Notes: generated by a model from the sequence alone, not told the origin. Positions 16,820-26,035 are shown, numbered from the stretch's first letter. The stretch is 64,000 bases of DNA from Nocardioides dongkuii (GCF_014127485.1 NZ_CP059903.1:620001-684000); one strand, 5' to 3'. Program-made: numbers and translations.

Positions 16820-16848
16820 TTAACGAATCGTGTCACGGCGAGGTTACG
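16820..16848 (-). promoter_or_regulatory. ECF-type promoter of the lytic transglycosylase gene (probable BldN target)
   Basis: On the minus strand: CGTAACC (16848-16842), a 16-nt spacer and CGTTAA (16825-16820). Both hexamers and the spacer match the promoter before the anti-sigma gene (5602-5631). The transcript would start near 16813, giving a leader of about 56 nt. No second copy was noticed elsewhere except at the rsbN-like gene. Confidence 0.55.
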
Positions 16849-17030
16849 CAGGAAAACGATTCGGCCGATCGGACCGGCTCCCGAGATGCTCCGGGTGATC
16901 GACGTCACCCATGGTGCCCCATGACACCTGGGGCGAAACAGGGGGATCCGACGTGGGCCGGGCCACTCCCGGAGGGGAGAGGCGTCGCCCTGGGCTGCAG
17001 CGGGTTGGGGGGCTGGGCGAGAATGAGGCG
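16849..17030. promoter_or_regulatory. Divergent intergenic region before hemL
   Basis: No gene. It contains two perfect 6-bp inverted repeats: GGGTGA (16893-16898) with TCACCC (16905-16910), close to a BldD-type site, and GCCCCA (16916-16921) with TGGGGC (16929-16934). GAGAAT at 17019-17024 ends 6 nt before the hemL ATG and is the likely -10 of a leaderless hemL transcript. I see no riboswitch consensus. Confidence 0.35.
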
Positions 17031-18371
17031 ATGCCTGACGCGAGCCCCCGTCCCACGCCTGCCTCGCAGGACCTGTTCGCACGCGCCCGAGCGGTCACCC
17101 CGGGCGGTGTGAACTCACCCGTGCGCGCCTTCAACGCGGTCGGCGGCACGCCGCGCTTCATCCGCTCGGCGGCGGGGGCGTGGCTCACCGACGTCGACGG
17201 CCACGAGTACGTCGACCTCATCTGCTCGTGGGGCCCGATGCTGCTCGGTCACGCGCACCCCGAGGTCCAGGCGGCCGTGCAGGCCGCGGTCGCCCGCGGC
17301 ACGTCGTACGGCACCCCGACCGTGCCCGAGGTCGAGCTGGCCGAGGAGATCGTGGCGCGGACCTCGGTCGAGCGGGTGCGGTTCGTCTCCTCCGGCACCG
17401 AGGCGACGATGTCGGCGATCCGGCTCGCCCGCGGCTTCACCGGCCGCGACGTGGTCGTGAAGTTCGCCGGTTGCTACCACGGCCACGTCGACGCGCTGCT
17501 GGCCTCGGCCGGCTCCGGGCTCGCGACGTTCGCGGTGCCCGGCACGCCCGGCGTCCCCGTCTCGTCGACCGAGCTCACGCTGGTGCTGCCCTACAACGAC
17601 CGGGCGGCCGTCGAGAAGGTGTTCGCCGAGCACGGCGACCGGATCGCCTGCCTGATCACCGAGGCCGCCCCCGGCAACATGGGTGTGGTGCCGCCGGAGC
17701 CCGGGTTCAACGGCTTCCTCGCCGAGACCTGCGCCCGGCACGGCGCGCTGTTCGTCAGCGACGAGGTGATGACCGGCTTCCGCGCCTCGAAGCAGGGCCA
17801 GTGGGGCCTCGACGGCGCCGTCGAGGGCTGGCGGCCCGACCTGGTCACCTTCGGCAAGGTGATGGGCGGCGGCTTCCCGGCTGCCGCGTTCGGCGGGCGC
17901 GCCGACGTGATGGCGCACCTCTCCCCGGAGGGGCCGGTCTACCAGGCCGGCACGCTCTCGGGGAACCCGGTTGCGACCACCGCCGGCCTCGCCACGCTGC
18001 GCCTGGCCACCGACGAGGTGTACGAGCACATCGGCGGCGCCGCCGAGACGATCAAGGCCGCTGCCGCCGAGGCGCTCACCGCCGCCGGCGTCCCGCACGT
18101 GGTGCAGTCCACGGGCACGATGTTCTCGGTGTTCCTCACCGAGGGGCCGGTCCGCGACTTCGAGGACGCCTCGCGCACGAGCAGCCCGGCGTACGCCGCG
18201 TTCTTCCACGCCATGCTCGACGCGGGGGTCTACCTGCCGCCGTCGGCGTACGAGGCGTGGTTCCTCTCCAGCGCCCACGACGACCGCGCGGTCTCGACCG
18301 TGCTGGACGCCCTGCCCACCGCCGCGCTGGCCGCGGCGGCCGTCCTGGACAGCCCCGAGGAGCCGCGATGA
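17031..18371 (+). CDS. hemL: Glutamate-1-semialdehyde 2,1-aminomutase
   Basis: PLP enzyme (446 aa) converting the HemA product to 5-aminolevulinate. Motifs: [11 protein letters not shown] at the start, [24 protein letters not shown], and the Schiff-base Lys276 in [17 protein letters not shown]. With hemA, hemB, hemC and hemD in the window, the C5 route from glutamyl-tRNA to uroporphyrinogen III is complete here. The start at 17031 (MPDASPRP) lacks a clear ribosome binding site, but GAGAAT 6 nt upstream suggests a leaderless mRNA. Overlaps the next gene by 4 bp. Confidence 0.93.
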   Translation: MPDASPRPTPASQDLFARARAVTPGGVNSPVRAFNAVGGTPRFIRSAAGAWLTDVDGHEYVDLICSWGPMLLGHAHPEVQAAVQAAVARGTSYGTPTVPEVELAEEIVARTSVERVRFVSSGTEATMSAIRLARGFTGRDVVVKFAGCYHGHVDALLASAGSGLATFAVPGTPGVPVSSTELTLVLPYNDRAAVEKVFAEHGDRIACLITEAAPGNMGVVPPEPGFNGFLAETCARHGALFVSDEVMTGFRASKQGQWGLDGAVEGWRPDLVTFGKVMGGGFPAAAFGGRADVMAHLSPEGPVYQAGTLSGNPVATTAGLATLRLATDEVYEHIGGAAETIKAAAAEALTAAGVPHVVQSTGTMFSVFLTEGPVRDFEDASRTSSPAYAAFFHAMLDAGVYLPPSAYEAWFLSSAHDDRAVSTVLDALPTAALAAAAVLDSPEEPR

Positions 18372-19051
18372 GCGCCACCCCCGACACGATCGTCCACCTG
18401 CTGCGCCACGGGGAGGTGTACAACCCCGGCGGCGTGCTCTACGGCCGCCGGGACGGCTTCCACCTCTCCAAGCTGGGCAACCAGATGGCCGAGCGGGTCG
18501 CTGCGACGATCGGGGACCGCGACATCACCCACATCGTCTCCTCGCCGCTCGAGCGCGCGCAGGAGACCGGCCGGCCGCTGGCCGCGCGGCGCGGGCTCGA
18601 GATCGTCACCGACGAGCGGGTCATCGAGTCGACCACGGTCTTCGAGGGGATGAGCTTCGGCGAGGGCGCGATGACGCTGGTCAAGCGGCCCCGGCTGTGG
18701 TGGCACCTGCGCAACCCGCTCGGCCCGTCGTGGGGCGAGCCGTACAAGCAGATCGTGGCCCGGATGATGGCCGCCGTGGAGGACGCCCGCGCCGCCGCCG
18801 TCGGCCACGAGGCGGTGGTGGTCTCCCACCAGCTGCCGATCTGGACGACCCGGCTGCACGTCGAGGGCCGCTCGTTCCTGCACGACCCCCGCAGCCGCCA
18901 GTGCACCCTGTGCTCGCTGACCTCCCTGCACTTCGTCGGCGACCGGCTGGCCCAGGTGTCCTACTCCGAGCCGGCGGGCGACCTGATCCCCGCGGGCGAC
19001 AAGCGTGCGCCGTTCTCGGCCGGCGGGGCTCCCGAGGAGGAGCGTCCCTGA
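18368..19051 (+). CDS. Histidine phosphatase family protein (phosphoglycerate mutase-like)
   Basis: 227-aa protein of the branch with catalytic [17 protein letters not shown], then [15 protein letters not shown] and the second catalytic His in [10 protein letters not shown]. The reaction transfers phosphate to the histidine; the true substrate is unknown, and glycolytic mutase activity is unlikely without the tight PGM motifs. It sits between hemL and resA in one coupled transcript, an order shared by many actinomycetes. Confidence 0.85.
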   Translation: MSATPDTIVHLLRHGEVYNPGGVLYGRRDGFHLSKLGNQMAERVAATIGDRDITHIVSSPLERAQETGRPLAARRGLEIVTDERVIESTTVFEGMSFGEGAMTLVKRPRLWWHLRNPLGPSWGEPYKQIVARMMAAVEDARAAAVGHEAVVVSHQLPIWTTRLHVEGRSFLHDPRSRQCTLCSLTSLHFVGDRLAQVSYSEPAGDLIPAGDKRAPFSAGGAPEEERP

Positions 19052-19052
19052 G

Positions 19053-19634
19053 ATGACCCGCCTCCGCGCCGTCGCCGGCGCCCTGCTCACCGGTGCCCTG
19101 CTCACGGCCACCGCGGCCTGCTCCTCCCTGGAGGGCACGGGCGACGGCGGCTACATCGAGGGCGACGGGCGGGTCACCCAGATCGACCCCGGCGACCGGG
19201 CCGACCCGATCGAGCTGACGGGGGAGACCCTGGACGGCGAGCCGGTCGACCTCGCGGACCTGCGCGGCGAGGTCGTCGTGATGAACACCTGGGGCGCCTG
19301 GTGCGGGGCCTGCCACGGCGAGATGCCCGACCTGGTCGGGGCGGCCGAGGAGCTCGGCGACCGGGCGAGGTTCCTCGGCATCAACACCCGCGACCCCAGC
19401 CGGGAGGCGGCGCGGTCCTTCGAGCGGCGCTACGACGTGGAGTACCCGTCGGTGGACGCTTCGTCGGACCCCGCCGTGCTGCTCGCCTTCACCGGCGTCT
19501 TCAGCCCCAAGGCGACCCCCACCACCGTCGTGCTCGACCAGGACGGCCGGGTGGCGGCCGTGGTGAACGGGCCGGTCCCCTCGACGCTCACGCTGGTCCA
19601 GGTGGTCGAGGACGTCCTCGCCGAGGACGCGTGA
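19053..19634 (+). CDS. TlpA/ResA-like thiol-disulfide lipoprotein
   Basis: 193-aa exported thioredoxin-like protein for cytochrome c maturation, keeping the haem-binding cysteines of apocytochrome c reduced. Residues 1-23 are a lipoprotein-type signal ending ...LTATAAC (Cys23 as lipid anchor). The redox centre is NTWGAWCGACHGE with Cys84 and Cys87, and PTTVVLDQDG carries the cis-proline. It starts 2 bp after the preceding stop and lies directly upstream of ccdA, which would supply its electrons. Confidence 0.87.
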   Translation: MTRLRAVAGALLTGALLTATAACSSLEGTGDGGYIEGDGRVTQIDPGDRADPIELTGETLDGEPVDLADLRGEVVVMNTWGAWCGACHGEMPDLVGAAEELGDRARFLGINTRDPSREAARSFERRYDVEYPSVDASSDPAVLLAFTGVFSPKATPTTVVLDQDGRVAAVVNGPVPSTLTLVQVVEDVLAEDA

Positions 19635-19637
19635 GCG

Positions 19638-20393
19638 ATGGGTGACTGGTTCGGCCAGACGGCCGGCTCGGGCTCGCTGGTGCTCGCGATCCCCGTGGCC
19701 CTGCTCGCGGGCCTCGTCTCGTTCTTCTCGCCGTGCGTGATCCCGCTGCTCCCGGCGTACTTCTCCTACGCCACCGGCCTCTCCGGCGCCGACCTGGCCA
19801 CCGGCGAGGTCAAGCGCGGCCGGATGGTCGCCGGCTCGGTGCTGTTCGTCCTCGGCTTCGGCGTGGTGTTCGTGCTGCTGGGCGTCGCGAGCGGGTCGCT
19901 GGCCACCTGGCTGGTGGTCAACACCCAGACCCTGAACGTCGTGCTCGGCGTCCTGGCGATCGTCATGGGCCTGGTCTTCATCGGCCTGGTCCCGCTGCTC
20001 CAGCGCGACCTGCGCTTCCACCGGGTCCCGGCGGTCGGGCTCGCGGCGGCCCCGGTGCTCGGGTTCCTGTTCGGGCTCGGCTGGCAGCCGTGCATCGGCC
20101 CCACGCTGGGGGTGATCACCACGCTGGCGTACGCCGAGGGCACCGCCGCGCGGGGCGGGCTGCTGATGGCCTTCTACGCCCTCGGGCTGGGCCTGCCCTT
20201 CATCCTGGCTGGGCTCTTCTGGCAGCGGGCCCTCGGCGCGCTCGGGTTCGTCCGCCGCCACCAGCAGTGGGTCACCCGCGCCGGCGGCCTGATGCTGGTG
20301 ATCGTCGGCGTGCTGCTGGTCACCGGCTGGTGGGACCATGCCGTCACCTGGCTGCAGCTGCACCTGGTCAGCGACTTCGAGGTGGGCGTGTGA
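19638..20393 (+). CDS. ccdA: Cytochrome c biogenesis protein CcdA
   Basis: Six-helix membrane protein (251 aa) carrying reducing power from cytoplasmic thioredoxin to extracytoplasmic thiols. LVSFFSPCVIPLLPAYFSY and GLGWQPCIGPTLG hold the two redox cysteines in the proline-flanked motifs of the family. Its electron acceptor is presumably the ResA-like lipoprotein upstream. It overlaps resB by 4 bp. Confidence 0.92.
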   Translation: MGDWFGQTAGSGSLVLAIPVALLAGLVSFFSPCVIPLLPAYFSYATGLSGADLATGEVKRGRMVAGSVLFVLGFGVVFVLLGVASGSLATWLVVNTQTLNVVLGVLAIVMGLVFIGLVPLLQRDLRFHRVPAVGLAAAPVLGFLFGLGWQPCIGPTLGVITTLAYAEGTAARGGLLMAFYALGLGLPFILAGLFWQRALGALGFVRRHQQWVTRAGGLMLVIVGVLLVTGWWDHAVTWLQLHLVSDFEVGV

Positions 20394-22021
20394 GCACCGA
20401 TCTGTCCCCGCAGGAGCCCCAGCAGGAGCCCCAGCAGGAGTCCCGGCAGGAGTCCCGGCAGGGGGGCGAGCTCACGGTCGGCGAGCTGCTGCGCTGGACC
20501 TGGCGCCAGCTGACCTCGATGCGCACCGCGCTGATCCTGCTGCTCGTGCTGGCGCTCGCCGCCGTGCCCGGGTCGGTGATCCCGCAGCAGGGGGTCGACG
20601 CGCTGAAGACCACCCAGTGGCAGGAGCGGCACCCCGACCTGACGCCGGTCTACGAGCGGCTCGGCCTCTTCGACGTCTACGACACCCCGTGGTTCGCCGC
20701 GATCTACGTGCTGCTGATGATCTCCCTCATCGGCTGCATCATCCCGCGGACCCTGGTCTACCTCCGCGCCATCAAGGCCCCGCCGCCCCGGGCCCCCCGC
20801 AACCTGACCCGGCTCCCGGACCACGCGTCGTACCGCACCGACGAGGACGCCGACGCCGTCCTGGCGCGCGCCCGCGAGGTGCTGCGCGGTCGGCGCTACC
20901 GGGTGCGCCCGCCCGACGACGGCGACGCGGCGGTCAGCAGCGAGCGCGGCTACCTGCGCGAGGTCGGCAACCTGGTCTTCCACCTCTCGGTGATCGTGGT
21001 GCTGGTCGGCTTCGCCGTCGGCGGCCTGTTCGGCTACAAGGGCGGCGTCATCCTGCCCGTCGGCACGCCGTTCTCGAACACCCTGACCCAGTACGACGAC
21101 TTCGTCCCCGGCGACCTGTTCACCGGCGAGGACATGGAGCCGTTCTGCTTCACCGTCGACGACTTCGACGTCGAGTGGCTCAAGGACGGGCCGCGCGCCG
21201 GGATGTCCCAGGGCTTCAGCGCCGACACCCGCTACCAGGAGGACTGCACCGGCGCCGACGCGACCGAGGAGCAGCGCTACGACCTGCGGGTCAACCACCC
21301 GCTGGCCATCGGCGACACCGAGGTGTTCCTCATCGGCCACGGCTACGCGCCGGTGATCACCGTCCGCGACGGCGAGGGCGAGGTCGCCTACACCGGCCCG
21401 ACGGTGTTCCTGCCGCAGGACCAGACCCTGTTCTCCTTCGGCGTGGTCAAGGCGACCGGCGCGCGCCCGGTGCAGGTCGGGCTCGAGGGCGTCTTCTACC
21501 CGACGTTCGTCAACGTCGAGGGCGACCCCGCCAACCTGATGGGCGAGCTGAACAACCCGCTGCTCTCGCTGCTGGTGTACGCCGGCGACCTCGGCCTCGA
21601 CGGCGGCGCCCAGTCGGTCTACGTCCTGGACAAGGACAACGCCGAGCAGGTGATGACCTCCGACGGGAAGCCGCTGCGCCTGGACCTCCAGGAGGGCGAG
21701 ACGGCCGAGCTGCCCGACGGGCTCGGGAGCGTCACCTTCGAGGGCGTCGAGGAGTGGAACCGGCTGCAGATCAGCCGCACGCCCGGGAAGCTGGTCGCGC
21801 TGGCCGGCGTCGTGCTCGCGCTCATCGGGCTGCTCGGCTCGCTGTTCATCCGGCCGCGACGGGTCTGGGTTCGTGCCCGGCGGGTCGACGGGGGGACACT
21901 GGTGGAGGTGGCCGCGCTGGACCGCTCCGGCGGCGGCGACGTCACCACCGAGATCGACGAGGTGGTCGCCGCGCTGCGCGGTGACACCTCGAGCAGCACA
22001 CGAGACGAGGAGAGCACGTGA
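20390..22021 (+). CDS. resB: Cytochrome c biogenesis protein ResB
   Basis: 543-aa ResB/Ccs1 component of system II cytochrome c synthase. About 25 Gln/Glu-rich N-terminal residues with PQQEPQQE-type repeats precede the first membrane helix (MRTALILLLVLALAAVPGS). Further helices lie near 103-120 and 198-220, then a large extracytoplasmic domain (about 225-465) and a final helix near 470. With CcsB it moves haem across the membrane and attaches it to CxxCH of apocytochromes. GTG start overlaps the ccdA stop. Confidence 0.92.
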   Translation: MSTDLSPQEPQQEPQQESRQESRQGGELTVGELLRWTWRQLTSMRTALILLLVLALAAVPGSVIPQQGVDALKTTQWQERHPDLTPVYERLGLFDVYDTPWFAAIYVLLMISLIGCIIPRTLVYLRAIKAPPPRAPRNLTRLPDHASYRTDEDADAVLARAREVLRGRRYRVRPPDDGDAAVSSERGYLREVGNLVFHLSVIVVLVGFAVGGLFGYKGGVILPVGTPFSNTLTQYDDFVPGDLFTGEDMEPFCFTVDDFDVEWLKDGPRAGMSQGFSADTRYQEDCTGADATEEQRYDLRVNHPLAIGDTEVFLIGHGYAPVITVRDGEGEVAYTGPTVFLPQDQTLFSFGVVKATGARPVQVGLEGVFYPTFVNVEGDPANLMGELNNPLLSLLVYAGDLGLDGGAQSVYVLDKDNAEQVMTSDGKPLRLDLQEGETAELPDGLGSVTFEGVEEWNRLQISRTPGKLVALAGVVLALIGLLGSLFIRPRRVWVRARRVDGGTLVEVAALDRSGGGDVTTEIDEVVAALRGDTSSSTRDEEST

Positions 22022-23043
22022 GCGACGCGTCGTGGGAGACCCTGAGCAACCAGGCCGTGGCGGTCTGCGGGGTCGTCTACTTCCTGGCCCTGCTCAGCCA
22101 CCTGGTGGAGTGGTCCGCGCTCCGCAAGCTGCCGGTCTCGGTCGGCTCGATCACCGCCCCGGCGCGCTCCGGAGCCGGTGGCGCCGGCGGCGTCGCGGTG
22201 GCCGAGCGCGGGCCCGACGCCGAGGGCGACATCGACGAGGACGCCGAGCGGCGTACGAACCTCTTCGGCCGGCTGGGCCTGCTGCTGACGATCATCGCCG
22301 TCGCGGTGCACCTGGTCGCGCTGGTCGGTCGCGGGATGGCCGCCGACCCGAACCGGGTGCCCTGGGGCAACATGTACGAGTTCACGCTCTCCGGGACGTT
22401 CTTCCTCGCGGCGTTCTACCTCGCGCTGTACCGCCGGTTCTCGCTGGCCTGGATGGCCCCGATCGTCACCGGCCTGGTCCTGGTGCTGCTGATGGTCGAC
22501 GTGATCTGGCTGCACGAGGAGGTCGCGCCCCTCACCGAGGCGCTGAACTCGCCCTGGCTGGTCATCCACGTCGTCTCCGCCGTCATCGCGACCGGCGCGT
22601 TCACCCTCGGCGGCATCGGCTCGGTGCTCTACCTGCTCAAGGAGCGCGCCGAGCGCCGCGGCACCTCCGGCGGCTACCTGGCCCGCGTCCCCGCACCGGC
22701 CGTCCTCGACCGGGTCTCCTACCGGATGCACGCCTTCGCGTTCCCGGTGTGGACCTTCGCGGTCCTCATCACCGGCCCGATCTGGGCGCACCAGGCGTGG
22801 GCGTCGTACTGGAACTGGGACCCCAAGGAGGTCTGGGCGTTCATCACCTGGGTCGTGTACGCCGGCTACCTGCACGCCCGCGCGACCGCGGGCTGGAAGG
22901 GCCGCAACGCCGCGATCCTGGCGCTCGTCGGTCTCGCCACCTTGTGGTTCAACTTCGTCGGGATCAACTTCTTCTCCTCGACCAGCCAGCACTCGTACGC
23001 CGAGGGCGCGGGCGTGACGCACGTGGAGTCGACCCGGCTCTGA
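22018..23043 (+). CDS. ccsB: Cytochrome c biogenesis protein CcsB
   Basis: 341-aa CcsA/CcsB partner of ResB with about eight membrane helices. The haem-handling WxWD signature is SYWNWDPKEVWAFITW, with conserved histidines in flanking loops (VHLVALVG, NSPWLVIHV, HQAWASY). It completes a system II haem-lyase operon, resA-ccdA-resB-ccsB, with overlaps of a few bases. A hydrophilic insert rich in Ala/Gly/Glu sits at about residues 45-80. GTG start in the resB stop. Confidence 0.93.
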   Translation: MSDASWETLSNQAVAVCGVVYFLALLSHLVEWSALRKLPVSVGSITAPARSGAGGAGGVAVAERGPDAEGDIDEDAERRTNLFGRLGLLLTIIAVAVHLVALVGRGMAADPNRVPWGNMYEFTLSGTFFLAAFYLALYRRFSLAWMAPIVTGLVLVLLMVDVIWLHEEVAPLTEALNSPWLVIHVVSAVIATGAFTLGGIGSVLYLLKERAERRGTSGGYLARVPAPAVLDRVSYRMHAFAFPVWTFAVLITGPIWAHQAWASYWNWDPKEVWAFITWVVYAGYLHARATAGWKGRNAAILALVGLATLWFNFVGINFFSSTSQHSYAEGAGVTHVESTRL

Positions 23044-23044
23044 G

Positions 23045-23178
23045 GAGCTAGCCGCGCGGCGTCCTGGGGCCTCCGGGGGCCGCGCCCGGGCCCGCTCCAC
23101 GGCGGGGCCGACCCCGGCGTCGAGGGCGTCGGGGTCCGGGAGGTCCGCCGCGGCGACCAGGACCACGCCGTACGTCAC
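23045..23178 (-). pseudogene. Possible 5' remnant of a gene, no known family
   Basis: The 145-bp gap between ccsB and the next minus-strand gene contains a GTG-initiated frame (VTYGVVLVAAADLPDPDALD...) with strongly G/C-ending codons for about 37 codons, after which it runs antisense into ccsB without coding character. It starts 10 bp after the stop of the 68-aa membrane protein on the same strand. It may be a truncated gene or chance; the region also has GC-rich inverted repeats that could terminate ccsB transcription. Confidence 0.25.
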
Positions 23179-23188
23179 CTCGGCCGGC

Positions 23189-23395
23189 CTAGGAGGTCTC
23201 GGGGTCCTCGGGGTGGCGGCGCTTGCGCTCGAGGTCGCGCAGGAACTCCTCGTCGTCGTCGGGGGCGACGATCCGGGGCTGGGGTCGCGGCGCCTGTCGT
23301 CGCGGCGCCGGCAGGACCCCGCGGCGCTGGATCGCGCGCACCAGGAGGTACGTCACGAGCGCGAAGAGCGCCATCACCAGCAGGAACTTCAGCAC
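23189..23395 (-). CDS. Small single-pass membrane protein
   Basis: 68 aa: a hydrophobic helix at 3-21 (KFLLVMALFALVTYLLVRAI) followed by an Arg/Pro-rich tail ending in acidic/basic residues (DDDEEFLRDLERKRRHPED). No family recognised; similar small proteins occur next to DUF4229 genes in related genomes, from memory. GTG 23395 is preferred because TACATT lies exactly 6 nt upstream, while GGGAGG is too close to serve as a ribosome binding site. Divergent from the next gene with 44 bp between. Confidence 0.65.
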   Translation of the reverse strand: MLKFLLVMALFALVTYLLVRAIQRRGVLPAPRRQAPRPQPRIVAPDDDEEFLRDLERKRRHPEDPETS

Positions 23396-23439
23396 CCTCC
23401 CAATGTAGGGGCACGCTGGTGACGACCTACCCTGGACGG

Positions 23440-23700
23440 GTGAAGGAGTTCTGGATCTACACCCTCTTGCGCCTCGCGCTGTTCGCCGGCGCGTTCGCGA
23501 TCGTGTTCTCGGCCTGGCTGCTGATCGCCGGCGAGGCGAACATCCTGATCTGCGTGATCGTGGCGTTCCTGGTCAGCGGCGTCGGCTCCTACTTCCTGCT
23601 CGAGCGGCCGCGGCGCGCGTTCGCCGTGCGGGTCGAGGAGCGGGCGGCGCGGGCCTCCGCCCGCTTCGAGGAGAAGCGGGCCAGGGAGGACGTGGACTGA
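23440..23700 (+). CDS. DUF4229 family membrane protein
   Basis: 86-aa protein with two membrane helices (about 4-26 and 31-50) and a basic, helical cytoplasmic tail (RPRRAFAVRVEERAARAS...). DUF4229 is an actinobacterial family without known function. The family opening KEFWIYTLLRLALF supports GTG 23440 over an in-frame GTG at 23419; TACCCT (23428-23433) ends 6 nt before it, so the transcript is probably leaderless. It converges on menA. Confidence 0.75.
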   Translation: MKEFWIYTLLRLALFAGAFAIVFSAWLLIAGEANILICVIVAFLVSGVGSYFLLERPRRAFAVRVEERAARASARFEEKRAREDVD

Positions 23701-23722
23701 CCCGCCCCCGGTCGGTCGAGGG

Positions 23723-24613
23723 TCAGCCGCAGACGACCAGCGCGCCCGCGACCAGGGCGGCCCAGGCCAGCTCGGCGGTGCCGGTGTGCTGCAGCACCGG
23801 GATCAGCCCGGGGCCGGTCGCGCCGCCCAGCACCGTGCGCAGGCCCGGCGCGGCGAGCACGAGGAAGAGCAGCCCGACCAGCACGCACCAGGTCGTCACC
23901 GCCGCGACGCCCACGACGGCCACCGCGGCGGTCGCGACCAGCGCGGCGTACAGCAGCCGGGTGGAGCGGTCGCCCAGCACGACCGCGAGGGTGCGCTTGC
24001 CGACCGCGGTGTCGGTGGGGATGTCGCGCAGGTTGTTGACCACGAGGATCGCGCAGGCGAGCGCGCCGACGCCGATCGCCGCCCACAGCGCGGCGGGCTC
24101 CCAGGTCTGGGTCTGCACGTACGTCGTGCCGAGGACCGCGACCAGCCCGAAGAAGACGAACACCATGACCTCGCCGAGGCCGAGGTAGCCGTAGGGGCGC
24201 GAGCCGCCGGTGTAGTACCAGGCCGCCAGTACCGAGACCGCCCCGACGGCGAGCAGCCACCACGCCGTGGTGGCGGCCAGGACCAGCCCGGCGACCGCCG
24301 CGACGCCGAAGGCGAGGAACGCGGCGCGCTTCACCGCGCCCGGCGTGGCCGCACCGGAGCCGACCAGCCGCATCGGGCCCACCCGCGCGTCGTCGGTGCC
24401 GCGGACGCCGTCGGAGTAGTCGTTGGCGTAGTTCACCCCGACCTGCAGGGCCAGGCTGACGACGAGCGCGAGCAGCGCCCGCCACCACACGTCCGAGGCG
24501 TCGTCCCAGGCCCCGGCGTACGCCGCGACGCCGGTGCCGGCGAGGACCGGCGAGACCGCCGCGGGGAGGGTGCGGGGTCGGGCGCCGGCGACCCAGTCGC
24601 GTGCAGCTGTCAC
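23723..24613 (-). CDS. menA: 1,4-dihydroxy-2-naphthoate polyprenyltransferase
   Basis: UbiA-family membrane prenyltransferase (296 aa, about nine helices) joining the polyprenyl tail to dihydroxynaphthoate to give demethylmenaquinone. First aspartate motif NYANDYSDGVRGTDD at about residue 63, second VVNNLRDIPTDTAVGKRT at about 190. The tail would come from the polyprenyl diphosphate synthase at 54.6 kb and methylation from MenG at 37.6 kb. GTG start; GAGGAT lies 6 nt upstream on the same strand, again a leaderless layout. Confidence 0.93.
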   Translation of the reverse strand: MTAARDWVAGARPRTLPAAVSPVLAGTGVAAYAGAWDDASDVWWRALLALVVSLALQVGVNYANDYSDGVRGTDDARVGPMRLVGSGAATPGAVKRAAFLAFGVAAVAGLVLAATTAWWLLAVGAVSVLAAWYYTGGSRPYGYLGLGEVMVFVFFGLVAVLGTTYVQTQTWEPAALWAAIGVGALACAILVVNNLRDIPTDTAVGKRTLAVVLGDRSTRLLYAALVATAAVAVVGVAAVTTWCVLVGLLFLVLAAPGLRTVLGGATGPGLIPVLQHTGTAELAWAALVAGALVVCG

Positions 24614-24634
24614 CCGCGGATCCTCTCAGGCCGG

Positions 24635-25999
24635 TCAGGGGACCCGGGTGACGCCTCCCGGTGCGACCCCGCCCGGCTCGGCGGGCTGGGTGACGATGGG
24701 CGGCCCGACCGGGGCGACCTGGTCCGCGGGGTCCTCGCCCGCGGCGGCGTCCGCGAGGACGTCAGCCGGCACGTGGCGCTCCAGGAACCGTCGCGCCATC
24801 GCGGTCGCGGGGTGCAGCCCGGCCGCGGCGACGGTGATGATGCCGGCGATGACCAGCCAGCCGGCCGAGCCCCAGCTCATCGCCAGGAACGTGTACACCG
24901 CGGGGGCCCAGACCCGGCCCAGGGTGCTGCTCAGCTCCGCGGCGCCCTGGTACTCGCCGCGCCGCCGCGGGTCCATCAGCTCGGCCTCGAAGGTCCAGCT
25001 GGCGGCGGAGAGGAAGAGCTCGGCGCCGGTCAGGGTGACGTGGCCGAGGAAGAACAGCGCGATCGTCAGCCAGCCGACCGCCTCGTGGGTGGAGAGCGTG
25101 ACGACGCAGGAGACGATGAAGAAGACCGTGGAGACGCGGATCGCGCGCAGGGCGGTGCTCCGGTCCTTGACGCCCCGGGCGGCGAGCATCGGCAGGAAGA
25201 TGCACATGACGGTGTTGGTGCCGAAGAGCAGCGCCAGCACCGACCACGGGGAGTCGGTCTTCTCCACCAGCCACAGCGGGATGACCACGTTGAGGATCAC
25301 CTGGTTGGTCCAGAGCACGCCGGCGAAGAACATCGACAGCAGCCAGCCGGCGTTGCGCATCGGCCCGGGGCCGGGGACCTTGACCGCGCGCTCCTCGGCG
25401 GTCCGGAGGTCGTGCGGGGCCTTCGGCAGGCGGGTGATGAAGAGGGCGTTGACGAGGAAGGCCGCGGCGGTGAACAGCGGCACCACCTGGATCAGCGTCA
25501 GGGACTCGAACGCCAGCGCGATGCCGCCGACGAGCGAGCCGAGGGTGAAGCCGACGTTGAGCGCGGAGTACATGTAGGCCCGGGAGGTCACCCGCTCCCG
25601 GGGCGGCAGCACGTCGATCGTGTAGGCGCCGTGCGCGGTGCCGCCCAGCGCACCGAGGACCTCCATCACCACGGCCATCGCGACGTACCCGGCGAAGCTC
25701 TCGATGAACGGCCAGACCGCGAACATCGAGGCCTGTCCCACCGCGCTGATCGCCCACGCCCGCTTCGGGCCGATCCGGTCCACCAGCCGGCCCAGGGGGT
25801 AGGCCGTGATGAACGCCGCGACGCCGGCGAGGGTGAGTCCGAGGCCGACCTGGGCCGCGCTCAGGCCGACGACCTGGGTGAAGAAGACCGCCGATCCGGC
25901 CATGAACGTGCCCTCGCCGAGGGCGAAGAGCATCGACTGTGCGGAGAGGCGGCCGGCGAGGGGGGAGGGGGGCTTCGCGCGGGCGAGGAGGGACGGCAC
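24635..25999 (-). CDS. MFS transporter
   Basis: 454-aa major facilitator with 12 predicted helices. The loop 2-3 motif is YPLGRLVDRIGPKRAW, and the second half has the long hydrophobic segments with AARGVKDRSTAL between. The C-terminal 55 residues are hydrophilic and Pro/Ala-rich. The class resembles drug or small-molecule exporters; the substrate is unknown. The start codon GTG 25999 is only 36 bp from the divergent menE start, so both promoters overlap; TGGGAT ends 6 nt upstream. Confidence 0.82.
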   Translation of the reverse strand: MPSLLARAKPPSPLAGRLSAQSMLFALGEGTFMAGSAVFFTQVVGLSAAQVGLGLTLAGVAAFITAYPLGRLVDRIGPKRAWAISAVGQASMFAVWPFIESFAGYVAMAVVMEVLGALGGTAHGAYTIDVLPPRERVTSRAYMYSALNVGFTLGSLVGGIALAFESLTLIQVVPLFTAAAFLVNALFITRLPKAPHDLRTAEERAVKVPGPGPMRNAGWLLSMFFAGVLWTNQVILNVVIPLWLVEKTDSPWSVLALLFGTNTVMCIFLPMLAARGVKDRSTALRAIRVSTVFFIVSCVVTLSTHEAVGWLTIALFFLGHVTLTGAELFLSAASWTFEAELMDPRRRGEYQGAAELSSTLGRVWAPAVYTFLAMSWGSAGWLVIAGIITVAAAGLHPATAMARRFLERHVPADVLADAAAGEDPADQVAPVGPPIVTQPAEPGGVAPGGVTRVP

Positions 26000-26035
26000 C
26001 GCGGCATCCCATCACGGCCGGTTAGGTTCTGGCAC

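Noticed and set aside
16758..17030. c-di-AMP (ydaO-type) or cobalamin riboswitch before the cell-wall hydrolase or hemL
   Set aside because: None of the conserved riboswitch segments could be found; only short inverted repeats.
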